64,000 nucleotides of DNA from Albugo candida (lineage: Eukaryota > Oomycota > Peronosporomycetes > Albuginales): positions 1 through 64,000 of the forward strand of contig JBDOQK010000084.1 of the NCBI GenBank assembly GCA_040437565.1, written 5' to 3'. Position 1 is the stretch's first letter. Each line of letters opens with the position of its first letter. The position numbers were made by a program, and so were the translations under genes. Below, one piece after another: positions 1 to 12,289 of this stretch. A model generated the notes under the pieces. That model saw only the letters and a list, made by a program, of their open reading frames with translations, was not told the DNA's origin and made no database searches.

Positions 1-1010
1 CTAAGCCATGACTTGCGTCCACATGACTCATATGATAAAGGTACCATAGTTTCGAAACATTGTGGAGAGTGAGATGCAGGAACGTGTTTGGATAGTCCAA
101 ATCTACAAAGTGGTAGAATTAGGTATATTTTCTCATCTAATGACATCCTTCCGGAAGGAGGATTTCTTACAAAAGATTCGAAATCGTGCACTAGTATTCT
201 TCTTGATTGCACTCGTATCCGCTTCTAAGCTATTACTTGCCTCCACATTACTCATATGAAAAAGGTAGCATAGTTTCAAAACATTGTGCAGAGTGAGATG
301 CAGGGACGTGTTTGGATAGTCCAAATCCATCAAGTGGTGGAATTAGAAATATATGTTGATCTAATGACAACCGTTCCGGAAGGAGGATTTCTTACAAAAG
401 ATTCGAAATCGTGCACTAGTATTCTTCTTGATTGCACTCGTATCCGCTTCTAAGCTATTACTTGCCTCCACATTTCTCATATGAAAAAGGTAGCATTTTT
501 TCAAGCATTGTGGAGAGTGAGATGCAGGAACGTGTTTGGTTAGTTAAATTCTACAAAGTGGTCGAATTTAGAATATTTGTTCATCTAATGACAGTCGTTC
601 CAGAAGGAGGCTTTCTTTAAAAAGATTCGAATTCGTGCACTAGTATTCTTCTTGATTGCACTCGTATCCGCTTCTAAGCTATTATTTGCCTCTACACTTC
701 TTTTATTGAGCAAGTAGCATTGTTTCAAAACATTGTGCAGAGTGAGATGCAGGAACGTGTTTGGTTAGTTAAATTCTACAACGTGGTCGAATTTAGAACA
801 TTTGTTCATCTAATGACAGTCGTTCCAGAAGGAGGCTTTCTTTAAAAAGATTCGAAATCGTGCACTAGTAATCTACTTGATTGCACCCGTATCCGCTACT
901 GAGCTATCACTTGCCTCTACATTACTTATATCTAAAGGTACCATAGTTTTAAAACATTGTGGAGAGTGAGATGCAGGCACTTGTTTAGATCGTTCAAATC
1001 GATCAAAATG
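1..1010. repeat. ~225 bp tandem repeat array (about 4.5 units)
   Basis: The landmark CTAGT that follows a GTGCA core recurs at 191, 416, 640 and 865, giving a period of 224-225 bp, and the surrounding sequence is conserved in each unit with scattered substitutions. Each unit contains GAGTGAGATGCAGG followed by a short open stretch, then an AAGGAGG-type motif and a GATTGCACTCGTATCCGC-like block. The array probably continues beyond the left edge. The short ORFs inside it simply repeat with the unit and are not supported as genes. The last unit decays near 1010. This looks like a satellite or a tandemly amplified intergenic segment. Confidence 0.9.
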
Positions 1011-3986
1011 TTAGTCAAGTGCGACTGGAACCCTCACGTAAAATCTGAAGTACTTTCAGCATAATTTATCCATTTAAAGAATTGTTGGAAAAACCTGAGT
1101 GTAGGGTCTACAACGGTGAGGACATATTGAACTTTCACATTCACAAGGGAGAAGTCAAGGTGCTTTACAATCATGTAAATGATGGTTGCTTCTACAAGTA
1201 ACGTCATATTCTGGCCAATCTATTTGTAGCTTTCATGAATTGAAAAAGCCACTCAATTTTTAAGACTCCGAAGTTGTCAAGCACTCTAGTGTTCGTTTCA
1301 TTGTTTACCAACGCGTCGTTTCAAATAAGAATTCTCATCTTGCACGATCCTGAATGCATCATTATTCATATGGGTGCTCAAAAATGTTTTCAGAACACCA
1401 ACATTTCTTTCTAAAATTCTCCAATACTGCAACCACCAAACGCCATAATTGTTTTCAACATATTGCACAGCACAGCACTTTTGTTCACGTCCCGGCGTAC
1501 TATGTTAACGCGTTTGGGCTCAGCTTTTTTAGCCTAAGTGTTATAATCTGTCTCGGTTTGACGTAAATGTAGTTAAAATGTGGCATTGTGCAGCATGAAT
1601 GTGACAAAAGACTTTTGATATCAACTTCTCACGACAACACATTGGAGTATTTTCTGTTTACAGAGTAATCTTACGCAGAAATATACTTCAAACTGTGAAA
1701 GACACCATCAAAACTTTCTGAATGGCATATTGTTCAAAATAGTTGCTCGATTCTTACTAATATTGTGCATCGTCACAACTTTGAACTTGTTTAGCTTTTG
1801 GCAATCGGTAGACGAAATTAGTCGCAGAGAAGATTAAAGACTACGGTAAATCGTGTTGATGAGTAATGTCAATGCATCAGTGGTTTTTAGTAACTCAAAA
1901 AGACCACCAAGGATATCGTTGTTTATAGAAGTGAAACATTATTCCTGACTATTTTGTCTCTGTAATCAACTCATTTATTTGTAAATAAAAGAGCTCAGTT
2001 TGCCCAACGTCGACGCAACCGTTTCCAAGCCGCACCACCCCATCATTAAGTTTCAGCTTCCATCCTCAACGAATAGACTTCGCAATGGATCAATGAAATG
2101 TCATTATAATCGATCTCGTTTGTATGTAGATTAGCAGTAAAGCTATTGTCTAACTGTCTCTTATTATTTTGATCTTCTCAATGTACATTGCTAATGTTGG
2201 GAGTATTTATCTTGTTCGTGCCCGTCATGAGGCTCACATACTAAACTTTTTAAGTTTTAAAATAGCTGATTACCGGCACGCTTAGTTATACTAATTTTGC
2301 TAAAAATAACAGTTGCTGTGCTACGTATTATATTTCTTACGGTAAGTACATTCAGTTTGTTCATGCTGTATTCAACCAGCTTCCTTAAAAGCGTCTATAG
2401 CTTGAGGAAAACTGACAACTTGAGATAAGACCCATTCACATATGATAATATTGTTTTTTATGCACCGTGTTTTGGTTTCATCCAATTTTGCCATCGGAGT
2501 TTTTATGTTTGGACGCTCGACGTATTCTTCAGCCATTATTCTTTCTTATATATGGTTGTAATTTGGCTTTTGAAGATGTAGGTTAGTCGAACAAAAGCCA
2601 ATCGAAGCAGCATCTTGTGATCCTAAGTCTAACTTGATGGAGCAAAGAGTTGCGTGACGGAAAAAGATTTCTTGCTGCTTGCACATGAGTGGGTTGTCGC
2701 ATCGGTATGTCTAACGGGTATCTCTGAAACCGTAGCGAGCTTTTCTTGTATCCACCCAAAGATAGGTTTATATTCATCTTCTTGGGTAATGAGAGTCTCG
2801 CATCTTTTGTGATGGCAGCTGAAACTAGTCAAAGTTTTCTTCTAACCTTTCCTAGCGAAAACAAGACATTTCAATGAGTCAACTGGTGAGTCCCATTATG
2901 GAAACGAAAATTTAATCGCTTCTGTGTACCGTTTCGCCGAATATTAATTGTATCAATTTCCTCCGTAGTGATATGTACTAAAGGAAATCGTATTTCTTAA
3001 TATCCTGAGCATCAATAATCCACGGATGCTCTTCATATTAGGTGAGAGTGATTAGCTCTCTATCACACGCATCGATGACCAGGTGGACTTCATTGGCATT
3101 GATAATCCAGGTTGATGAGTCATTCCTGGAAGCAGAATTTTTTTCTTATTACCCGAAGGTACAAGAGTCAGGCCCTCCTTCTCCGTAAAATGCACACGAA
3201 GAAAAGATGTCATCGAAGGTAGTGCATGGTAGATCACGAATTGCCATACGTGATCATGAAATCAGACACTGATGTCTGTGGAACTTTGCATGTATTAGGT
3301 GGCTTAATCTTGTTCTATTTCTCATCTATCTTTCGCTGATGCTATCGGTGAGACAATAAATTAGCCATCATCATCGAGATATACGACTATCAGCGCTTCT
3401 CCTTAGGCACATTGATTGGACTTAGTCATGTCGTGTACAATTTAGACTATTATATATTAAAATTGATCTCATGAAGGAGGTACTTGTGCCTAGTCATTGT
3501 TGTCTAGATGGTCTAGATGGACAATTGCATAAAGATCTTTTTTGAAAGCGAAAGCAAAACTCCGATTATGGAACGCTTTTGAATTGTATTTTTTATGTCA
3601 AATCATTCGCACTGTTAACTGACTGGCTATTTTGGATTGAAAGATCGGTTTCTCTCCGATTAACATTCTAGCCTCTCAAAAGGGGCTCATTTTCGACTGA
3701 TACTTTGGGGAATTTAGTAGATTGCTGCGATATTTATGCATACAGTAAATCATAAATCAGCTGAGCGTAGTGCTAGAAGAAAAATAAAGTGATTTTACAC
3801 GTCAAGAAATGGTTGACTACTTTGAGCAATCTCGTATTAGTGGAGCGAAATGTTTCTTCATATTCTTCTGGTTCTCATGTTCCAAAGCAGCAATTCGAAA
3901 TTTCAGCATCTCATCAGTTAAAGAATTTTTCTTCATGCCAATTGGAATCACAACGTTTAATTGTCTTTCTCTTTCTAATTCTCTTT
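1011..3986. other. AT-rich stretch without a supportable gene
   Basis: No recognisable protein, RNA or transposon was found here. A plus-strand open stretch near 1070-1200 reads like former coding sequence but has no start codon context or identified family. A minus-strand ORF at 2629-2832 is short and unrecognised. Confidence 0.5.
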
Positions 3987-6223
3987 CTACATCGTCAGCA
4001 TCTTTTCAAACTTCAACCAGATATCGTCATGCGTCAATTGCCGAAGTCCAATTGGATGCTTAAGTTGATTTCGCTGATTATTATAGATAAGACTCAAGAA
4101 AGTGTCATACGCAACACAAGATTTGATGATTGGTGAGGGGGCCGGGCGCATCCAGATGTATCCACCTTCGGTCGATTCATCATTGAAAGCACGAAATACT
4201 TCCGTGTGTTGGAGGAGGCACTTCACACAATCAACCTTGCTAGCTTTGTTAGATTCGTACTCCATGAACGCGATCATGTTATATATTTTGGCCAGTTCGG
4301 AGTGCCTGTATCCGACCAAGATTGCGACAAGAAGGTCATTTTAGATACCACACTGTTTATATTCGGTGAGGAAATATAATTTTAAGGATGCCAGACACCT
4401 ATCGGAATGTGCGTCGTATTGAACTTGTTGATGGCGATTCGGTCGGATGATTGAGTGCGAGCTGGCGATAGAAACGCTTGGTGCTCAGAACAGACCAGTT
4501 GAGCGGCCTTTTGAATTCTGGAACAGAACCTAAGTCCGTGTGAGGTTTCGATCCCGCTTGTTAAATTCCACGAAAGGCGTTGGATCAAGTTTCGAAGTAT
4601 CTACTAAAAGCGAAGTCGTTGTGACTGTATATATTTCTGTCATTTCGAAAGCAATGTCGATGATTTTCTTAATGCGGATAAAACATTTCTGCTTTAGATG
4701 ATTTCGTTGGTACGATAAAAGACAATTGCCACTTTTTTCGTGATTGTACTCCGGCTTCGATCGTATCTCGTACAATTCCGAGTTCTCCGTGTGCTCCTCA
4801 AGATACTTCTCGCATTCATCTCCTTTTAGCCTTTCTGTGAATGCACATAGTCGATCGCAATCTGGTATATGTGCAGAAGCATCAGTGAAAATCATTGCAT
4901 TTATAAGCGTTGAAATGAAAACCAAATGAGGTACAGTAACAACTTTTAAGATGCAAGCAGTACATCGTAGATTCATATTGAAACCTGAAATGGTTTCAAT
5001 GCAGCCAGGCTGTTCAGGGTGCAGTATCCCTAGTTTATCGAAGGATTTAAAATTGTCCAACGTAACAATAGACTTTTCGGAACACCTCGCTATTCTTCCA
5101 TAGGCAGGAGGCATCAGAATCTGTTCCATCTCCTCTCAAGTTCTCCGGTATCTTATCCATGCTTACGAGTATACGAATATCTCCCACTTGTTGTGCTTCT
5201 CTTGTATATCTGTAGAAACTTCAAAATGCTTTGGGAAAATAAGGTTCAATCTTTTACAGTCGCTGGAGTCCCAATTTGTAACTTCCAAGCAGAATGTTCG
5301 CATACAAATTTGGAATATTGATTGCGATTCGTGCATGCTACGAAACACACATAATTCGCGGAATTCTTCATGTCCGTGAAAAATAAGAGGTATGTCCGAC
5401 CGGATGGAAATTTGTTGTGGATCGCCATACATTCTCGACAAACATCTTCTTCTAAATGAGAAGGAATGGTCATACATCGAAGTGATGAGCCATAATCCTG
5501 CTGGTTTTTCGTGCTTGTGTAAATGCTACTTGTGACTTCTAAGAGTACTGGAGCTTGAGCCGAAATTCTTTGAGCTTCTTTTTGGCGTCTTGATAAAGTG
5601 GGGGGTATCTTTTATGCACTCGTTCTGGCACATTTCGAAAAAACAACACGAGCTCCCAATACTTGGCTGCAGATAAATGCTGATTCTTCATGATTCCATT
5701 TTCGTGGATCAGGTACCCCACTCAGTGGATTCTACTTCACTCTCTGCAAGCAACATCGTTTTCGTGATGCGATGAAGTCTTTTATCAACACCCATTAATG
5801 TATCTTTAGTGGTAAATTGCCGAGATCTGCTCCGAGCTTGATTGTTCAAGGTGTACTCTCTGGTCGATTGAGCTGATATAAAAATTTGTACTCATTATTA
5901 GAACGCGATGGAAATGTTCTGAGCAAATCTGAATTCCGTCCATTGAAAAAGTAAAGTCTGTATTCTGCACTGGCATGTAACAAACTAATTTGTTTTATAT
6001 TAATAGACATAACAAGACACCGATGATACGGTGAAAACCCTCTCTTGTTTGAAGTGGTTACGTTCAAAATGCCTGAAAACTGCTTTCCATAATTATCTTC
6101 TGGTTTGCGACAAAACAACAGCAGCGCGGTAACAAGAAGAACGTTCAAGTCAGTCTTTGGAATGTTAATCTTCCTCGGTGTGGGGGATCGTATTAGTGAT
6201 TGATTTTGGACGTGTGACATCAT
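3987..6223 (-). pseudogene. Decayed paralogue of the 720-residue cysteine-module protein (copy 1)
   Basis: Conceptual minus-strand translation follows the intact gene at 59941-62103 from end to end, but only by switching frames. Open segments in order are 6223-5846 (N-terminus, hydrophobic stretch and first module), 5721-5539, 5477-5246 (second module, with CREC retained in the form VCRECMAIH), 5129-4530 (middle, including the second hydrophobic segment), 4588-4382 (CSEHQAF and PIGVW blocks shared with the intact protein) and 4319-3987 (third module, CVKCLLQHTEV followed by GGYIWMRPAP). Several stops and frameshifts separate them. The first CxxC has become YHRC. The copy extends slightly past the stop position of the intact gene. 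Plus-strand ORFs at 3789-4344 and 4744-5379 are antisense to it. Function of the family is unknown. Confidence 0.85.
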
Positions 6224-7499
6224 TTAATAAGCCAATCATGATGCGTCTGTATGTGACTCGCTCACGTGTCATAATGATAAGAGTTCAATGCAAAAATCTC
6301 ATGAATGAATCCTTTATTACGAAAGTGTCTTTCTCAATCGATGCAGGTTTTGCTTATTTTAATGGCAGGGAAATCAGGTACGAGCTAGATGAAACGTATC
6401 TAAAGCAAAATACGAATAATGTGCTCGTAAATGGATACTTAAGACTGAGCGTGATGTACTGCATTTCTTCAGTATCCACAATACGAGTAAATAGTGGGAT
6501 CTCATATTTGGTTCGTTACTTTCTGAAAAAGTGAGGAATTAGACTTCTTTGTTTCAACTCGATTTCAAATTACTGAAGGCTACCGATATATGTGCAGTGT
6601 CAAATAATATCGTTGGTATTAAGCACAAGATTGACAGCTTTTATCATGAATAATATGTTTACACGACACACGTTGATTATTTTTCGTGCACTGGTATTTG
6701 TTAGGGGAGGCTATGAGTATCATTATCAATGGGAACTATTATACTATTTGATAATGTGAACGTAGAGTATTACAAAAATATTCAAGTATAGGCAGTATTT
6801 ATGAAAGCATTAAGCCATATAATTTTGATAGTTGATCGAGAAAACTAATTGAATGTGAGGATATGATTGGCCAGAACCAGCTGACTACTTGTGTGTGCTT
6901 GACCCAATGTTGTAAGATAGACGATGAAATCATTTGCGAGAGGACAAAATCCATTTCATAGAAGCAACCATCGTCATATAGCACAGGATATTAGGACAAC
7001 GTAGCCATTGCGGCGGACAATACATATTCTCAGATGACAAGAATGAATACAACTCAGAACTAGTTGAAGATGCAAGACTTGGCAAGATGTCATGTTGAAT
7101 GAATAATGGATGGAGTTGTATTGTTACCACGCAGTCTGTTGTGTATTCTGCATAGCACTTACAGCTTGTTCTTAGTAAAAAAATCCAATAGATATAGAAA
7201 AACAAGAGGTAGCCATATTTTGTTCATGGGGTTTTTTCGTTGGTAGGAGTGCTGTATTTGGGAAAAAGAATCTTTAGCTTGCTTCGAAATGTTTATATTC
7301 CGCAGTAATATCACAAAATAACGCAAAAGCCAAAAAGTACTGATAACCTGTGCTTGGTAAGCCTTCCGTGCGCATATTTCACAGTCGCGAATCTTACATC
7401 CTATAGATTGAGTGCAATGTTTCCAATATAAGCTCTTTGTCAGCACAAAATGCTTCAGTATAGCTAACATGTCGAATGGTATTCATACCCAAAGACCCA
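6224..7499. other. No supportable gene; former 5' flank of pseudogene copy 1
   Basis: The first tens of bases (about 6224-6290) resemble the promoter-proximal flank of the intact paralogue. Beyond that there are only short unrecognised ORFs on either strand (for example 6178-6534 plus, 6930-7470 minus), none with a family match. Confidence 0.5.
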
Positions 7500-8990
7500 G
7501 TTCTACATACAATGCAGCTTGTGTAGGCTTCTACAGAATTATTACAACTTATCCAACCTCCGTTTGGTCCCACTCAAGCTGATGGACATATTCCCGATCG
7601 CAACACATATACATGGTAAAATGGTAAAATGGGACAATACATCTGCATGGTGGAAACACGCATTTAAATTGTGGCATCAGATGGATTGGAGCGTTACAAT
7701 TTCCGATTTGAATGTTCTACAACGTTGTCAGTACTACATGGAATAACCGATGTGGTTTGACTGCGACCAAGGATTACAATATGAAGTTTCTATACGTAAA
7801 TTGAGTAGGCAAAACGTTTGATACAATACTGGAATGTTGGGTTACTTCAGAGGTTACAAAAATTGGTTTCGACAGCTATCGAGATCCGATATCTCAAAGA
7901 CGTTTTACGACAAAGCGACAAATAGGAAAATGAGGAAGCATTTGGCGACATATTTGATAGCGACGAAGAGATGAATAAGTCGGAGAAGGCTGGAAAAAAG
8001 ATGCTGGCCTAACTTCATATTGGGATAACTTAGCTACTACACAATGTCCCGTCAACGATATGTCTCATCGTTTGGCCACAGCCAAACATAAGTGGGAGAT
8101 CGTTCTATGTGAGAGTACAAAGAAATGAGGAGTCTATTCTTTTCTAACTATTCCACATTTTTTATAATTACATTATTCATTTGGATACCTCTTCAAGCTA
8201 CTAAGACGAATCCCATATTCACTCGTAGGTCATCGAGAGAGAGATTGGACGCACCATATGCAAAATTATTCAAACAATAATGCCTGCATCACGCCATCTT
8301 TGAATATTCTCCTCATTATGTTAGATGTAGTAGTTTCTTCGACTTTTAGGATGCTACCGATTCGATCTCGGTTCTAGTTTCTATTAGATATTTGGCCCGA
8401 AAATATTGTGCACTCAGCCTTATTGTAGAGAAGTGGAATCCGATCAACATCTTGTTCTCGAGTGCGAACACACGGAACACTTATGGCTCGAGTTACTCCC
8501 TACTTAGGATCAGATTCCTCATCTCAACCACGTTGGATGCATGTGCAATTGGACCAGCACTTCGGCCGGCATGTAATGATTATCAGCAAAATATATCAGA
8601 TATATGCCTTGAGTTGCAAGCTGTAACGCTGCGCATCGTCAGGACTGGTCGGAAGCGTCGTTTGCTGCATCAGAGATCAGCGAATTTGACAGTGTGTCAT
8701 TCACTTTCCGTGATGTATACCACGTTTAGTGCCCACGTTCGGTACTTTCGACGATAGTGTTACGATCAACATGAACGCCTCCGGCTTGCAGAGGTGTTGG
8801 ATTAGCTCAGAACGCAAGGAGCATTCGGTGGATCTGTCAGAAGTCGAAGTTCATTGCTGCGAGCACGACAAAGGCAAGTCGAATTACAAGTGCGACTCGG
8901 ATCGTATTCCTAGTTGGATTGCTACATTGAAGCTAGTGTGGCGCACATTACCTTCCAAAAGCACGGTACTCTAGGACTGTTATTGCTTTA
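7500..8990 (+). mobile_element. LINE family B, 5'-truncated 3' end (copy B1)
   Basis: Broken plus-strand frames match the other two LINE B copies. At about 7690-7760 the frame reads ISDLNVLQRCQYYME then PMWFDC, matching minus-strand sequence at 31560 and 47180. At 8421-8500 it reads ESDQHLVLECEHTEHLW, the zf-RVT C-terminal motif, matching ESDLHLFLKCDHTTHLW at about 46700. The last shared block, ending in a VWRTL motif, is near 8950. Stops are frequent. The endonuclease and catalytic reverse transcriptase regions are missing, so this is the usual 5'-truncated LINE remnant. Confidence 0.75.
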
Positions 8991-10289
8991 TATCATATAC
9001 ATGCTAGACACAGTCTCGTGTCGTGGTATTTTGAGACTACCAATTATAGGAATATGAACGGAAAACATATGATCATGTCTTACAGGTATTTCCATGAACT
9101 TGTGAAGCTGAGAGATATCCTTGTAAGCAAGGGCTGTAACTTCCTCAAATAGCAAACGAAAAGTATTCATTCAGTCATTAGACACATGTTCTCGATGGGC
9201 AATTAGTCAATATAGTCCTTTCCTTCGCTTGGAGATTCCAAGAAATAAAAGTTTATTGAAGAAGTACGGTTTCTTAAGCGTAACCATGCGATCCTAAGTC
9301 GTTTTCTCTTTCGGTGATATACCATCAGAAATCGCTTTTCTTATTGGAATGTAATCATATTAAATAAATATGATTTAAATTCAAGAGAACGGAGTGGATC
9401 ATATTACTTAAGTTATGAGAGTTACACGTTTTGAGATTTTTTTTGCGAACGAGCTTATGAGGCCACCATAAAGATAAAAATAACCTTTTGTTTCTTTCTT
9501 GATGAGCACCTCTTTCTTCTGGTATTCTCTAAAAGCGGTCTGAAGCTACTGACTAAGAAATGCATGAATTTTTTGATTGGATTGCTCTACTTGTAGCCTT
9601 CAGTCTTGTATGCCGTCCTTACACGATCGATCTGTATAATACTTGCTTGCCTATAACGCAGAGATATTGAGAAGCGTTTTATCATGACAATCATCTAAGT
9701 GATAGGAATCTTCATGAAAGCACCCCATATGTTCTGGATCCATACAGGGTGTCGCTTTTGTTTTATAAATTTCACAAGTGTCGAGTTTTATCGATTCAAT
9801 TGCATCCCTTCAGAAAAGCCTATAAGTCGCGAGAGATGTGTGTCTCCCGACACGTTTGATTATATATGAGCGCATCTAAATAATGATCTACTGAACGAAA
9901 AATTGGAAATTCTACATCAGCAGGAAGTAGCAGATTGTTTGCAATCAATACAAGTTTAGCGGGGCACGAATAGGCTGTCTCACAGGCCATCACATCTTGA
10001 CTGTTGTGGTAATTACGCATCGTTTCAAATCAACTATGGTTGTAGCCTCATCCGACTTCTTGCAATCAGTAACAAACATACAGGATTAGCCATATTTTCC
10101 GTATTCTCCATGCTGGTAGCAGAGCGAGGATGGTTGCGTTCTAGGAAATTGCCACAAGTGAGTTTTTGTTTTTATAGAATTAAAATCCTAAGCAATCGTT
10201 TAGACTAAGTACCAAGTGCAGCTAGAATTATGAAGCATATTCTCAAGTCCTATCAATACGATTATTCTTTCATATTAATTGTTTTTGCT
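8991..10289. other. No supportable gene
   Basis: AT-rich sequence with short ORFs only (8988-9170 and 9820-10020 on the minus strand). No family resemblance or RNA structure was recognised. Confidence 0.5.
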
Positions 10290-11190
10290 ATTGAATGCCA
10301 TACATCGGAGCTGTTTGTCCAGCCTACATTCAATAATATCGTAAGTAGAATACCTGTGACACTCGATAAGTTACAAGTGGCTGTCTCGACTCGAAAGTCG
10401 AGTAGCCCACAGATGCTGAATTCAGGCTCGAAGTACTTCAAAAACTTGAATGTTGTGATATTTTCAATCGACTTGTATTGATTCTGTATAAATATTTCAT
10501 GTTGATTTAACGTACCGCGTCAATGACTGAAGGCTACTCATTTTTCTGCGATCATAAAGCTATGATTCTTTCTTTCAAAATTAGGCGACAAAACACTTGG
10601 TGAGGATACTCAGTGATATGAACGTTTCCATGCGATGTCTCAAGCTAATTTTTTATAAGCTTCTTTATCGAAGGTAAAAAAAAATTGAGAGAGAAGACTT
10701 CGTCATTTGAAGCAGGATCAACATGCTAAAATGAAAGCACACTAGATTCAAAAATGCAAATTTCACATGCTTGCTGAATCGATACTTTTCTCGGACTATC
10801 AAATTCTTGTCTCCAGAAGATTACTTCAATAGTCAAACGGCATCGTTCTTAACAACATAGGTAGACTTCGTACTTATGTTCACCGACATTGCGCTCACAT
10901 GAAGCAACATAGATATGAATTCTTAGCACGGAAGCATCTCTTTATACAATCGAATTCACAGGTTGTATCATGAAAGCAGGAGCTCTCCTCGGTATGATTA
11001 GGGTATACTGTTTGATCACTTTGACGAATGTCAATTTCTGCGCCAGAAGTGCGTATTGTACAGTACATGCGTCGAATTAAACCGATACTGCTCAAAACTT
11101 TACGAATGACATCTATAGACAATGGCTACCCAATCAGATATGTTTGAAATTCTCTCAACCTAGATAAACAATTATATATTTTTATTATGG
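10290..11190 (+). repeat. Dispersed ~0.9 kb repeat, copy 1 (decayed, possibly once coding)
   Basis: This stretch is colinear and in direct orientation with 58365-59300. Shared blocks include CATACATCGGAGCTGTTTG near 10300 and 58385, GACTTCGT(C/A) with GAAGCAGGAT near 10705 and 58815, and TAGACTTCGTACT near 10862 and 58992. Blocks occur in the same order with small indels. A plus-strand reading with conserved residues (RLRT..., CAH.KQ.RYE..LA) is visible in both copies, but stops interrupt both. The minus strand also has open stretches (10895-11122). The repeat could be a duplicated gene or an unrecognised mobile element. I do not recognise its protein. Confidence 0.7.
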
Positions 11191-11198
11191 TAAAGGGA

Positions 11199-11290
11199 GT
11201 TGAATATTCACCCCTTTTTGGTTAAATTCACTCCCTTTTTGATTCAGGTGGCTCACATATTTATACTATGTATTGTATACTTTTTATTTT
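11199..11290 (+). repeat. Left terminal inverted repeat of the MULE
   Basis: The sequence TTTTTGGTTAAATTCACTCC, followed by a GGTGGC(T/A)CACATA block and TATACTATGTAT then TATACTTTTTATTTT, matches the reverse complement of 20920-21017 along its length with only scattered differences. Confidence 0.8.
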
Positions 11291-11330
11291 TGTTGAGGGA
11301 AGGGATCCGTCAAAACCTCTTCAGTGCGTT

Positions 11331-11878
11331 CGTTAAAATCCCCTCAGTTCGATATGATTGGCTAGTTTTATGTTCCTCAGGTTAATATGATTGGCTAAGT
11401 ATTAGGTGCTTCAGCCACTGCATGTTGAACCAGAATCTCTGCAACTACGGGGGAGGCCATCTGCATCGACCCGAAGGAATCAACCATCTGCATCATCGAC
11501 GCAATGATTTCGTTGGAATTTGAGATCTTTGCAGTAGCCCTGGATGCACCCATGGAAAGAATATTTGGCCGTTCAGGAGGGTAGGACACAACGCACGAAG
11601 ATGTGAAAGTGCAACAAAAGGACCCCCAGGACTCAGTTTACATAATTATATATTTTTGTGTTATCAACAAACCGTGAACTATGAAATAGTCTAATAAGAA
11701 TGATAACGAGCAAGGCGAACGCGAACTGAACTAAATGATTGCGAATCGAGCGCAAAATAGTTGACGTCGAAAAAGAGCGGACATTTGGATCATATTATCG
11801 TATCGTCCCTTACCTAGGCGTACGTTAGCACTGTAGCATAGAATTAGCCAACCATTTCAAACTGAGGAGATTTTAACG
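11331..11878. repeat. Inner inverted repeat pair flanking a short minus-strand ORF
   Basis: About 40 bp at 11331-11372 (CGTTAAAATCCCCTCAGTT onward) is the imperfect reverse complement of 11837-11878. The left arm also carries a second direct copy of its CCTCAG...TATGATTGGCTA segment at about 11377-11397. Between the arms lies a minus-strand ORF at 11395-11589 rich in Ser, Met and Ala, with no recognised family. This could be a small non-autonomous element inserted in, or derived from, the MULE end. Confidence 0.6.
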
Positions 11879-12289
11879 GTTCTCTTTAGGAAATTGTTAT
11901 ATACTACTCCTTTTTTACTCCCGTCTAAGTCACGCGACCAGAAAAATAAATTGACTTGCTTTCGTTCAAATTCACTCATGTCTACCCAAGTACTCTCCAG
12001 AAAAGAGAACCTTTTTCCCTCTCCGCGACTTACCTTCCATAAACTTTACTATGCATCGTGAAAATGGTACTGTCAAGAGAGCGCTTGTTGTAGCAAAGCA
12101 GTCATGCTAGATTACAGGAAAATATTAATTGACGCCACACTTTCTGTTTCTCAGATACCAACTTGTCTTCGACATCAATATTAGAGTGTTTTCTTCCGTC
12201 GGCCGACAACGGTATGTAAAGAGTTGCTGACATTTACGCAAGAAGTATACGCTGACACGCAGCAAATGCCACACTTTTCTGCTTAGCGG

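Noticed and set aside
1-1010. CRISPR array
   Set aside because: The repeat period is about 225 bp with no short repeat and unique spacer structure, and the genome is eukaryotic.
3789-4344. Plus-strand ORFs of 115, 84 and 80 codons
   Set aside because: They are antisense to the 3' part of pseudogene copy 1, whose minus-strand translation is clearly homologous to the intact gene.
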